In this document: in pieces, positions 24,924 through 35,679 of the stretch
Numbering within the stretch: the stretch's first letter is position 1
Layout of the letters: each line of letters starts with the position of its first letter
From: Allacma fusca
Lineage: Eukaryota > Arthropoda > Collembola > Symphypleona > Sminthuridae
Assembly: GCA_947179485.1 (NCBI GenBank)
Contig: OX359247.1
Location: forward strand, 30,728,801-30,792,800
DNA length: 64,000 nucleotides
Direction of reading: 5' to 3'
The notes under the pieces: generated by a model
What the model saw: the letters and a program-made list of their open reading frames with translations, nothing else
Database searches by the model: none
What the model was told of the DNA's origin: nothing
Made by a program: the position numbers and the translations under genes

Positions 24924-26309
24924 CTTTCGGTTACATTGAAAACATTATGGCGTAATCATTACTCAAAGAAACTGAGTGGAAAGGCACTGGCTAGGATACA
25001 AGGGATTTATATTCCATCAATGTGAGTTGCTTCGGCAACAGCAATTTGCAGTGGTTACTCACTCGATGAAACCTGTTTTGAATGAACTTTCTTCCCCGCT
25101 GTTGCTGCATTTTGCCCCTGGAACAAAAAAGCAAATGTTAATTTAATTTTTTACTCACGAACAACATGAAAATTAAACTAAAATTTACATCAACTTTTGA
25201 TGATAATTCATAAATTAATCATATAGTAATTCATAAACTAATAAAGGATATAATTATTACCTTTAATTTCCTTTCTTTTGACTAGACAAAAATTGCAATT
25301 TTGTTAAAATCCTGAAGGTTGAGGTTCGAAACCCTGCAAATTATAGTATATATTTTAACGCGGAATGCAAAAACTGATACACCTTTAATAAAAACTATTC
25401 GCGAATTAGACACTGTCGCATTAATACAAGTATGTAAACACTATTAAAATGTGATTAAAATGAAAATTACCTTTAATAGTTGACGTGAACAACAAATGGG
25501 GGGAAGGCGTTGAAGTGAAGTAATAAGCGGCGTTATTGTATTAGCTTGAATAAAATCGAATTCGTCCGTTTCTTCTTTGAACGTTACGGGTATTTATACC
25601 AAATAGTGTAGTCCAAGTTCACAATAATTTTTATTAAGCATCAAAATAAAGCCTCATTATTTCATCGTCTCAATGTGTCATCTAAATTAGTATATACTTA
25701 AGTCTATAGACTTTGAGCTGGTCTTCCGCCGATCCCGAGTCTTGAGTTTTATTAGGGTCATAAAAGTTAATGTGGCTGTATCAGCACAGTCCAGCGTGTT
25801 TCGTCCTCGCTGTCAAATTTCATTCTTCATGAAACTCTTTACGTGTATTTTATTGTTGGCTCAGCTATTTCAGTTCCTCTTTTTTTCAAAACAAATACCT
25901 TATACGCGACAAACTCATGGATGACGTTTTCGCAATTAAACAAGATTCTTATTTCCTAATATTTTAACAATAATGTCAACAACCTCAACGCAACTACAAG
26001 AATCTGATGACAATGAAAGTTTGTGTTATGAAAAACTGGAACCGCGTAGATATTAAAATAAAGTACGCTACAAAATAGCAGTGGTGGGTGTTGTAGGTTT
26101 GCGGCCCAACATTATACTACTCACAGATGCAAGATAGTGACGGGTTGTAATTTAAAGCTTAATCTGAACAAATAAACCAATGTTCCACCAAAATTTACGT
26201 AGCCAAAAAAATCTACGCAGAAAAGAAAAGACTAAAATGTATTACAAGCGACGACGAAATTGAGTATATCTTAAACCCATTCATAGAAAAGCTAAAGAAC
26301 TTAAGTATG
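24924..26309. other. Noncoding interval
   Basis: AT-rich; no gene, RNA or element boundary seen. Confidence 0.3.
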
Positions 26310-26437
26310 AACTGCAGAACTGAAGGACTGAAATAAGGACAGAAGTACTGAAGGACTGCAGTAAGGACTGAAGAACTGAATTAAGGACTGAAGGACTGAA
26401 GTAAGGACTGAAGGACTGAAGTAAGTACTGAAGGACT
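26310..26437. repeat. Tandem AAGGACTGAAGTA repeats
   Basis: About ten degenerate copies of a GGACTGAA(G)TAA unit in direct orientation, followed by a short GAGA run. Confidence 0.8.
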
Positions 26438-26439
26438 AA

Positions 26440-27920
26440 AGAGAGAGAGAAGAGCAATCAGCTGCATGAGAAATCAGCTGCTTGACCAAGTCTACTAGGA
26501 TGTGCAACTTAGTCAAGTTTGCTTTCCTGCTCTTCCACCAAGTCCTTCGAGATGTTTAAGTGGAAGTGGCGGTGCTGATGCATCAATTTATCAGCGTCCA
26601 AATATTTTTGGAGACCGTGGGAATCGTGTGAGAACTACTACTTAGGCTGGTATTTGAACACAACCCTTCTTAACAATCCGATAGCACCGATGTTGATGAG
26701 ACATAGGCTGCTGTGAACGAGAGAATATTTCGAAAGAACCGACTGTGGACTGCTAATGGTGGCCACAATGTAAAATATGCAAAAAAGCAGCATCTCAGGC
26801 TGAGTGGGAGGCTTCCAATTTTTAATAGCAATGTTTTAGATTGTTTCAGTTTTTTAGTACATTATTTTATTAGTTCTAGATAGGCACAATATTCTGTTTG
26901 CCTTTTGTTTTTGTAGATAAATTATTACTTTTGATTTAATATGCAGTACTACCTATAAGTACAAGAATATGAATTTATACTGATTAAACCAAACCACGGC
27001 TAATACGGGGAATTTTCTACGGATGAAAATACCGTAATCACCCGACGTATGATGTATACTTATGTAATGTGGTAGGGGTATATCACAGCATATTTCTATT
27101 TCTTTCACTTGAAAAATAGTTACGACGAGGAAACAAGATCCGAAGGGCTGGTGATCCGCGTGTCCCCAGAATCAGATTTATTTGTATTCTTATAATTTGT
27201 TTTTTAGCGTAACGAGTTGCATTTTCTTCTTGGTGTGTAACATATAGGTTGTGGCATTGAATTTTATGATTGTTTTTCAGTTATTATTTTGGGGAAATCA
27301 AAATGGTAATGGGATAAAATCCAATTCTACGTATGCCAATGGATTCAATAAATTCATAAATTCTACGTGATGCTTAAATAAAATGTTTGGAGTTTTAAAC
27401 ATGACAAGAATGTTTTATTTGATGATTTTTAAAATCCAACAATATTTCTCATATCATTTTCCGCTTTAACTTATAAGGGTTGTAAATGTAAAAAATATTT
27501 AATATATATAGATAAATAAATGTGCTTTTAAAAGTAATAACCCTATAACCCAATACAAATTATAATATTATGAAATAAAACCCAACACCATTGCATGATA
27601 AAAATGATAAAATGATAATGTAATTTAAAGATATGATGTTGGGCTATCTCAAACGCTTTCCAAGACACATTTCATCCAAAATGGTGTCCTAATAATGTCC
27701 TATTTCAGGAGGCCCTGCACGTGTTTTCGCTCAAGCTCAAAGTCAGAATGCACAACATGTGCGGTCTTATTATATTTTAAGGTGTCACCGTCGAACTAAT
27801 TACCGACGTGTAAATAATTTTCCTCTTCCGGGAACCAAATTCAAAGTTTAATGATTCACTGCTGTATTATATTTTCAGGAAGATAGGAAGAAAAATGTTT
27901 AGCGATGATGAGATAATCGC
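26440..27920. other. Noncoding interval
   Basis: No convincing gene. The final part may belong to the helicase remnant downstream. Confidence 0.3.
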
Positions 27921-27924
27921 TACT

Positions 27925-28365
27925 TTCAACGGTATCCAGACTTTGCATATAGCCATTTCAGCCCCCGTCTTTATAACATGAAACCTAGCGACTGATGTGG
28001 CCGTTGTAAATGGATCCCGATGTCGCGTAGTTGATGTGATTTTTGACGCTGAGCACGATCAGCCAAAAGTTTTCCTTCATCACATTAAATGCATGATTGT
28101 CGACATTGAGGGGTATTGAGGTCCAAGGTATGATTTGGGTCGAGGTTCCGGATTCCCGGCCTTATGCTACTCGGAAAGTGGTTACTGTCATGCTTTACGT
28201 GACTTTGCTTGGGCAAAACCATTTCCGTTGGCGCTTGGGTGGGCAACCACAAAGCACAAAGTTCAAGGACTTTCACTGAACCGCTTAGCAGTGAACCTGG
28301 GGGCTAAGGAGATTTGGGCCAAGGTTGACTACTTGTGCATATCCAGGGTGAATAGGCGGGACTAG
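27925..28365 (+). pseudogene. PIF1-like/Helitron helicase C-terminal remnant
   Basis: Translated pieces match the end of PIF1-family helicases, the form carried by Helitron transposons. A VNGSRCRVVDV block (28005-28040) is followed, after an in-frame stop and frame change, by GWATTKHKVQGLSLNRL and LGAKEIWAKVDYLCISRV (28230-28355). These correspond to the conserved WAxTxHKxQGxTL and YVALSRV motifs. The Walker motifs are missing from the window. I saw no Helitron terminus (CTRR with hairpin) nearby. A host PIF1 fragment is less likely. Confidence 0.7.
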
Positions 28366-28721
28366 ATAATGTTCACGGATGAACACATTTCCCGCCGAAC
28401 GTTTTACTGACAAGTCAAACGATATTATTGATGCCACAGAGCTACCAGAATACGAAATGCGACGGCTCCACAGTAGTCCACAGGTTTTGGAAAAGAAGAT
28501 GTGGTACAGCAGGTAATAAATAATGCCTTTGAGTTGGTTTCACAAATACTTGCACTTCAATTTTTATTTCATTATTAAGAATTATATTACAATGTGTACA
28601 TAGTTTTACTTGTTAATAAATTTATAAATGTGATTAAATATAGAACAAATGATTAAATGTTTTAAAAACAAACAACATAAATTTCTCTGGAGAAAAACCA
28701 TACGGAACACTGTAGTTCAAG

Positions 28722-29222
28722 TAGTGGTCGGATCGATTCAATTTGATTCGAATTTTTCAATTTGATTCAATTTGAAGCTTGAATTGAATCGAAAAACCGA
28801 TTTTCGATTCAATTTGCCTCAAAGCAATTCAATTCGATTCAATTCACCCAGTGAATCGAATTGAATCGTAAATCGAACGATTCAAGTGGGAAAATACAAA
28901 ATTTTTCTTATGTTACTGGAGTGTCGTATACATATTATAAAGGGTATAGTAAAAGCTACGCTAAAATAACAAACGTTGTGGTATACGTAGTATTTGGACT
29001 TTGAATATGCGGGAAAAAAAGTACCCGTGCGCAGCCGAAGCGGTTTTAATGAATTGTTTGAATTGCAATTCACAAGATATGATTCGATTCAGTTCAATAC
29101 CCAAATCGAATCATTCGATTTGGCTTTGCTGCAAATCGAATCGAAATACTACTGAATCGAATTGAATCGAATCGAATCGAATCGAAAATTTCCAATTCTG
29201 AATTGAATTGGTCCGACCACTA
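28722..29222. mobile_element. hAT-type MITE with AATCGAATTGATTCG arrays (family H)
   Basis: Ends TAGTGGTCGGA.../...TCCGACCACTA have a perfect 8-bp duplication AGTTCAAG (28714-28721, 29223-29230). Inside each end are dense GATTCAATTCGATT-type repeats. The end sequence is nearly that of family E but the arrays are unrelated. Confidence 0.9.
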
Positions 29223-29442
29223 AGTTCAAGCTAGTTGTATCCCGAAACATCCTAGCTAAATTTATTTGATTAAAACCTAAACGCTAAGTCACTAAACACA
29301 ATTTATTTCCAACAACTCGAGCTCTTTCATCCTTGACTTTAATAGTTTTATTATTCAGCATTTTTATACATGGTATAAATAATCATACAAGTAACATTTT
29401 TCAGGATTGATTTACACTGCAATTTTTGGTTTCCAGAATATG

Positions 29443-29800
29443 TCAATACCGAAAACGCCTTAATCTTAACGCCATGATTTCACCAATCGAAAGCGACTCA
29501 ATTTTTATTTTACCCGGTAATTGTCGACGCCCTTGACGCAAATTCGGATATATTAACCCATATAAATTCAAGATACAGTGAGACTCTAGCAGCTTTGACA
29601 AATCAAATGTGTTGTGATGCTTTGCAATTGTTTCCAAAAACTTTGCTTCTATTTCTAGATAGAACCCATCACAATCGACATACAATAACTTTGTGTCAAA
29701 TATTGTTTTAATATTCTGATACTAGGAATTATAGAGAATTATTTTACTCTGCTCAAGAATCGAGAAACCTATAATTTGGGCGTTATTGGCATCCATTTTT
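29443..29800 (-). pseudogene. Protein-primed DNA polymerase B, C-terminal fragment
   Basis: In reading order, the fragment shows an IGFSILEQSK block (as in the conserved VGFAILELSK region), one in-frame stop, then LLYVDCDGFYLEIE. The last aligns with the catalytic YxDTDS motif, here altered to YVDCDG. A block ending EIMALRLRRFRY follows, like the conserved EFVGLRxKxY end. About 110 residues remain of a protein normally around 1000 aa. The altered motif and truncation indicate it is dead. Recognised by motif order only. Confidence 0.65.
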
Positions 29801-30168
29801 TGGAACTAAAGGGAAGACGCTGCAATTTTAGGATAGGGACTCAAAATCTTTACATTGCGGCGAGGCAATCAGTTTTTGACAACTATTTCTGCTAGAGCAA
29901 AACGTAGTTGTATTACAGAACGCTCTAATCTTGTTCCTCTCATCGCAATAATGCCTGCACGGCGGGTATTTACTTTGGCCAGTAAACCTCCGTTTTGGAC
30001 GATAAAAATATATCGTTACGCGCAAATAGCCAGACGCGGCGATGGAGGGGGTGAAAACTTAAAAACAGGAATCCCAATTCTCTACTATTTAAAGCTCAGG
30101 CATAGGCAACTTTTATAAACACAATATTATCTGGGCATACTTGACTGGCAATGTAGCGAATAATTCTT

Positions 30169-30663
30169 TTATCCCTCGAAAACGGAAACAGCAGTAATAT
30201 CTGGGTAGTTACGATGGCTTCTCTTATAGAGGGGACAAAAGGGTTTTGTAGAATAACAGCCACACACTTTTAAATGATGGCATATTTTTGTGAATATATT
30301 TTTTATAAGATCGGTTAGTTCGCAGCGTTTTTTCAAAACCGACAGCTGTGTATCAATCACGACGAACGAATTGGGAACAATTTGTGACTCTGTAAGAGAA
30401 GTAACAAAGGAGACGTCAGGGTCATTTAACTGGAAGTCTGTAAAATCTTTATGGATGTAATCACAGCGATAAATTACTTTTTCGTTTTTTTTTGAAAAAA
30501 ATCTCGTTTCTTCTTCTAATGAGCTCCAATACACACTAGGTCTTTCCTGTAAAGGATTGCCCCAGAACTTGGATCGTACTGTTAACCGGTATGTCCTTTG
30601 GAATAGTATTTTCAAAATCCATTGATACGTGACTCCAAAATAATGTGACTCGTGCAAACACAA
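30169..30663 (-). pseudogene. Genome packaging ATPase (FtsK/HerA, A32-like)
   Basis: The 164-codon frame contains a Walker-B-like SFVVIDTQL, then LIKNIFTKICHHLKV, which matches the (D)LFTxxSHHxN signature of Maverick and NCLDV packaging ATPases. It would translocate DNA into capsids. The nucleotide-binding P-loop is not readable in this frame; GKT-coding bases occur in a neighbouring frame near 30545, indicating a frameshift. The C-terminal end is also altered. Adjacent to the protease, as in related elements. Confidence 0.65.
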
Positions 30664-30726
30664 ATGAAGACTATTTATATTTTACAAAATCCAGTCAGTT
30701 TTTATTCTTTTTCTACAGAATAAAGG

Positions 30727-31161
30727 TTAAAATATGTTTCTATTAATACAGAAACATTTTGTCCTATTTATCTGATATTTTTTGGTCGTGTTATATAAAC
30801 CTAAAGGGTTGAACCCATGAATATTTTTTAAAAATTTGGTAACCATGTAATAGTTACGCGTTTTATAATATCTACTAAATCTCAAAAACTGGTCAAACAA
30901 TTGTCCAATTCCCATACAATACAAAAACGTGACACAATAGTACCCACATGAGTAGCTTGAACTATTTTGCAAAGGCATGCAATTTTCTTTGACAATGTTT
31001 AACTGCTTGGGAAATCTAACTTGCTTGTAGTTGTAAATGGGTTGGCCAAATGAGTCCAAATCGTAACACCTTTCTGCAGATACGATATATATCTCTATCC
31101 AATGTTCACCTATATTATACAAAAATAGATTATAATGAATGTAGATAACGACAATAGCCAC
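30727..31161 (-). CDS. Adenovirus-type cysteine protease (Maverick PRO)
   Basis: The 144-codon open frame shows the C5/adenain arrangement: GEHWIEIYI (catalytic His), CYDLDSFGQP (Asp), then LQNSSSYSCGYYCVTFL (oxyanion Gln and nucleophile Cys in SCGYYC). In adenoviruses and Mavericks this protease matures capsid proteins. The length is shorter than the usual roughly 200 aa, and the N-terminal part appears to be missing or in another frame. Flanked by ATPase and capsid genes on the same strand. Catalytic residues look intact, but the rest of the element is not. Confidence 0.65.
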   Translation of the reverse strand: MAIVVIYIHYNLFLYNIGEHWIEIYIVSAERCYDLDSFGQPIYNYKQVRFPKQLNIVKENCMPLQNSSSYSCGYYCVTFLYCMGIGQLFDQFLRFSRYYKTRNYYMVTKFLKNIHGFNPLGLYNTTKKYQINRTKCFCINRNIF

Positions 31162-31772
31162 CTGACATAACCACTTTAATGCTTCAAAAAGTGTTTATCT
31201 AATAGACATTTAAATCACCTGGTTCGTTGCTCCTTGCCGTGTTTATAACTAAAGCTTGGAGAAATTTTTAAATTGATAGTGATTGTTGTATGTTGTCACG
31301 GAGTAGACTATGACTGGGATAGCAAGTCCTTTAGCATTATACAGGATAGTTAGGCAGCGTTCGATGCTCGACGTATTAATTTTGTAAAAATGAATTATTC
31401 AACCGTGACAAATTTGTTTTTAACTACCTCTATACATTGCTGACACAAAATATACATGATAATGGACGTATTTTGTTTGAGGGCCTCACCAAACCTCAGG
31501 GATATTTTTTTCTGTGCACTTTTATTGAAAGACAGACTGTTTGATCACAGCGGAAGCAATTCAAAGCATATAAATGCATAACCTATCACAGCAATAAAGT
31601 ACAACATATTTATTTGTATATACTCAATTTTTAAAACATAAAACGTGAATTGAAACGAATGCAGCGATAAATTACTTTGCTTCCAGTTTTTATTAGTCAC
31701 GCTGTTCCCGACTATCTGCGAGGCATCAAGCCGCCTTAAAGACCTCAAGGCAAGTGTCACATCAAAAATACC

Positions 31773-33149
31773 TCAGACGTAAACTCTCTGGACTCTTGTG
31801 TGTCGTTGCTCCATTATAATGACATTGGAAATACTGTGGGGTTCAAATTTGAAAGCACTCGATAGCTTTCCCAAATATGCTTCAGTGGAAACGAACCCAA
31901 AGACGACGCACTTTGGTATTCTCGAGAGAAATATAGAGTCTGATTGGTAGGACGAGAGTCCCTTGGCAATATTAATACATTTGATTTCGGTTGATGGACA
32001 TGGGAATTTCAAGGTTTTTCCCTCATTAAGTAATCTTCGATGCAATTGAAGGACTCCGGTAAAGGCCACCTTGCGGCTCATGTACATCGTTGCCTCGTTA
32101 AGAACCACACTATATGTGCAGCCGGATTTAGATGCTTTTTACATGTCTTCCAATCGATGCAAAACTCTGATTGGAGCTTCGTAAAATTATTTTCAGTTCA
32201 GCAAGTGCCGGGATGTAGCGCAAAATAAACAAATTTGCAACAATGCTTCCACTGCAGAAAAACTGCTGCAAATTTTTAACGATGTTGTATCGTTCTGTAA
32301 ACCCATTGTTATTGGTGGAATAGTCGTTAAAGTTGTCATCAGGGTAATATAAGCAGTACTTGAGGCTAGTAGATAATACTTTGTGAAAGTAGGCCATGTG
32401 TGGGTAATTCCCGTAACTATCATAAATCGGCACATTGTTTAGATATTTGCACATTTGAAAAAACGCTTCAAAAAACAAATTTGAAGGGCAAACCAAATCC
32501 GTTGAATCACACACGTTTCCATCACTCCTCGCAATTTTTACCCAAATTGTTGAAATTATTTAGGTAAAACATTAGGAAATAAGATTGACTAATTGTAACA
32601 AAGATTTGTATCATGAACGATTTTGTCATGTATAAAGAATTTATCATGTATGAATGTCATGAAGAAAAATGGGAACTGAATGTGAGGACTCCGCGTTAAC
32701 ACTCACACAAGAGTTTCAAGAGGAGAAAACTTGACCGCGAGGATGCAACACATTGAACTATGCTGACACAACACATTGATGGTTTTATGACGGTAATAAA
32801 ACTCTCGGGGGATGGTATATAAGAACCGTGACTTTCGAGAATAAACGGAGATCAATTGATTATATTCAAGAGAAATATAGAGAATACAGAACTATTCAAT
32901 ATTTCGTACACCAATTTTTAAGAAACTATCCGCCAAGTCAAAGTAACTGCTCGAATCTCGGGACACCATAAAATGTAATGGCTGATAATTGTCTGAAAAC
33001 GACTCTACAGGATAGTAGGGGATATAATCAACACTGTTTAGTGTGCTGACGTCAATGGGAAAGTTTTGAAAAGGTAATAGTTCACTCCTAATCGATTCTT
33101 GTGACCCATTGAACACTGTTGGGTCATCCTGAAAAACTGACGACTCCAT
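31773..33149 (-). pseudogene. Double-jelly-roll major capsid protein (F54H12.2-like)
   Basis: Three blocks in order match Maverick/adintovirus major capsid proteins, often annotated F54H12.2-like in animal genomes. 32892-33149 has HFMVSRDSSSYFDLADSFLK; 32128-32560 has VKIARSDGN, then ANLFILRYIPALAELKI; 31773-32108 has RKVAF and a LSRIPKCVVFGFVSTEA stretch. The first two blocks are split by a solo LTR, the second and third by a stop/frame change near 32110-32128. The last part of the protein is missing. It is an old, non-functional copy. Confidence 0.75.
32548..32910 (+). mobile_element. Solo LTR inserted in the capsid gene
   Basis: 363 bp beginning TGTTGAAA and ending TTTCGTACA. It splits the capsid frame between FLKI and WVKI codons. 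It contains a TATA box (TATATAAG, 32816-32823) and, 17 bases later, an AATAAA signal (32840-32845), in the order expected of an LTR. The flanks CAAAT (32543-32547) and CCAAT (32911-32915) look like a 5-bp target duplication with one mismatch. The family is unknown. Confidence 0.75.
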
Positions 33150-33175
33150 ATCTGCAGCGAATTGTAAGACTAAAA

Positions 33176-33400
33176 TTAATAACTTGTTCCACAGTTTCGT
33201 TTGATACTGTCTGTCGTCATACGTCTGCGAGTTGCTCCACCACTCTGCAATGGCTTTAAATATATCCGTCCTTTCGTCACTATCCTGGTAACCTTTCTCC
33301 CATCAGTTTTGGAATTGCGTTTGCTAATTCGCCAATCTGTCTGCCCCATTCGACGTCGTTGCCCGGAAGAAGATTGCTTGCGTGATTGGGTTAAGGGCAC
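33176..33400 (-). CDS. Small very basic protein, core-like
   Basis: A 74-codon frame directly upstream of the capsid gene (27-base gap), rich in Arg and Lys with RRR and KRN clusters and an SGGATRRR motif. Maverick and adenovirus genomes carry small basic DNA-condensing core proteins (pX/mu- or pVII-like) next to capsid genes, and position and composition fit that. This is inference; there is no signature that proves it. Confidence 0.45.
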   Translation of the reverse strand: MPLTQSRKQSSSGQRRRMGQTDWRISKRNSKTDGRKVTRIVTKGRIYLKPLQSGGATRRRMTTDSIKRNCGTSY

Positions 33401-33963
33401 AAGATAGGATGAAGAATCGGTGGAGAGTCCGGTATCCCCGCCGAGTCCACTAAGGCTGGAGTTACAAATAACAATTGAATTTTGGTAACTGCTGGGACTT
33501 ACTATAAAGCTACCCTACACAGATATGGACTGGTGATGCCGGACAAATTAGGAACTCGTTTAAGTTTTTTCTTTTGATTTATTTTATTGTGCGCAAAACA
33601 AAGTGCAGTAGATTCAGAATTACCAGTGACACACAACTTAAATTAATTCATTCCAGGGGCCTCGTTTTCAGACACACTTTATTATTATATACTAACAGAA
33701 AGAGTAACTCTAGAGTGCCGACCTAACAGTGACGCACCAGCCATTCATTCATACCATTCATTCATACCAAGAACAATAGAATGACCAACTATGACATTCC
33801 TAAGCCGAGTCATTTCTGGAGTAGCGGAGTAACTTTACTCGACTACTCTCCCCATGTATAATATTACATACACTTACAACTTTGAAACATACAATTTCCA
33901 ACATTTCTCCCACCTGAGTTACTAAATAACATACAGTAACTCAAACAAATAAATGTACGTTAA

Positions 33964-35679
33964 CTAAATGTCACAGGCATTAAATAAAGACACATAAGTA
34001 GATATATACTTTATAGGTGCCTTTACTACTCTTCCGCTTCTGGTACGGTAAGATTTCACTTGATCCAATTCTGACTCTTTGATCTGCTCACAGTCAGCTG
34101 TGGGTTTGATCACTGGTTCCGGAACTTCAACCAATTCTCCGACTGCAGGGTCAGCCCTCGTAACTTCCAGCGGGTAAATACGCTGAACCGGACGTAGCAA
34201 CTCCCCAACAGCTGTCTTGACTCTTACCACTCTCACTTCACCATCTCTTCCTGGCAATAGGTCCACCACTTTCGCTAAAGGCCAGTCCAGCCTCTTTGTA
34301 TGGTCACTGCCCACGAGCACCACGTCGCCAACACCAATTTTCTGGTATTCTTTCTTTGAGTGAGCACGTTCTATCAGCAACCCCAAGTACTCCACGCGAA
34401 ATCTTTTCCGGAAATCTCCTCGCAAAATTTGCCTGTACTGCCATCTCTTGTTCAGAGATTCCTGATCTATTAGATCCATATCCGGGACTCCTGGCTCTCG
34501 AACATCTTGGATGAACATTGAGGGAGAAATAGGAGACAAATCCGCCATGTCTTCTGATACGTAGGTCAAGGGACGAGAATTTATGATAGCCTCACAGTCG
34601 CATAACACAGTTATGAGCTCCTCATAGTTTAGAGTGGATCTCCCAAGAATCCTTCTCAGAAGTTGCTTCACCATGCGCACCATCCTTTCCCACCAACCAC
34701 CCCACCAGGCTGCTGTGGGTGGGTTGAACTTCCACTGGATCCTGGTTGCAGCAGAATACCCCTGAATTTTATTCCAGTCAAGACGGTCAAACAAGTTCGC
34801 AGCTCCCAAAAAGTTCGTTCCGTTGTCAGAGTGAATGATCGCAGGCCTACCTCGACGGGCGATGAATCTCCTCAGGGATTGCAGAAAGGACTCAGTTGAA
34901 AGAGTCATAACCAGCTCCAAGTGTATTGCTCTGTAGACTGAACAAGTATACAGCACTATCCACGCCTTTTGACCCTTCTTTAAATACATAGGACCCGCCA
35001 AATCCACTCCCACTACTTCGAAAGCGGAAGCCATTCTCACACGGTCAAGAGGTAATGGTGCTGGAGCTGCTTCTAACCGTTTGGAATCAAATCGAGCGCA
35101 CCGGACACATGTCCTGAGAACTGATTTCACAGCCTGTCTGGAACGAATGATCCAAAATCGTTCTCGCAGCGTTGCCATGATTACTTGGTCCCCAGCGTGA
35201 TTATTTTCCCGGTTCGTTTTTTCAATTAGGATGGTTACCACTGGGTGCTTAGCCGGAAGTAGTATGGGGTACTTGAAGCAGTAGGGCTCGTCTCCTCTGG
35301 TGATGCGAGTCTTCACTCTATACAACCCCCTCTCACATAGCTCCACTGATATACCGCAGTGAAAATGCTCTGGCTTTTTCGGGAATGATTCTTGCTGAAC
35401 AACTCGCAGGAGGATGAATTCCGCTTCGTCTAATTCGGCAACATCAAGTACTTCACTCTTAGGCTCTTTCACTTTCAACCAACTGAAAAACCGTCGGAAC
35501 CAGACTATCCTCCTGACAATTTTCCTGTAGTCTCGAGTGTCTCGAAAATAACTAACAATGCTGGTCCACGTTGCCCCTTGGTTCAAAAAGGATGTGACGG
35601 TTCTTTTCTTTTCTGTAATTACCTCTGCTTCATTACACATCATAGTCGTCTGTGGCCAATCACTTAAGGGCAGATACAA
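33964..35679 (-). CDS. BEL/Pao integrase region
   Basis: A 571-codon uninterrupted frame. An N-terminal H2C2 zinc-binding module (HAGDQVIMATLRERFW...CVRC) precedes the DDE integrase core: VGVDLAGP (first Asp), IHSDNGTNF (second Asp), then TAAWWGGWWERMVRMVK (Glu within GGWWER). A C-terminal domain with WPLAKVVDLLPGRDG, typical of BEL/Pao, follows. The catalytic residues are all present, so this is the best preserved coding stretch in the repeat zone, although the element lacks its 5' half. Confidence 0.85.
   Translation of the reverse strand: MYLPLSDWPQTTMMCNEAEVITEKKRTVTSFLNQGATWTSIVSYFRDTRDYRKIVRRIVWFRRFFSWLKVKEPKSEVLDVAELDEAEFILLRVVQQESFPKKPEHFHCGISVELCERGLYRVKTRITRGDEPYCFKYPILLPAKHPVVTILIEKTNRENNHAGDQVIMATLRERFWIIRSRQAVKSVLRTCVRCARFDSKRLEAAPAPLPLDRVRMASAFEVVGVDLAGPMYLKKGQKAWIVLYTCSVYRAIHLELVMTLSTESFLQSLRRFIARRGRPAIIHSDNGTNFLGAANLFDRLDWNKIQGYSAATRIQWKFNPPTAAWWGGWWERMVRMVKQLLRRILGRSTLNYEELITVLCDCEAIINSRPLTYVSEDMADLSPISPSMFIQDVREPGVPDMDLIDQESLNKRWQYRQILRGDFRKRFRVEYLGLLIERAHSKKEYQKIGVGDVVLVGSDHTKRLDWPLAKVVDLLPGRDGEVRVVRVKTAVGELLRPVQRIYPLEVTRADPAVGELVEVPEPVIKPTADCEQIKESELDQVKSYRTRSGRVVKAPIKYISTYVSLFNACDI

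Noticed and set aside
26310-26437. Tandem repeats considered as a CRISPR array
   Set aside because: The host is a eukaryote, and the units are contiguous and degenerate with no unique spacers.
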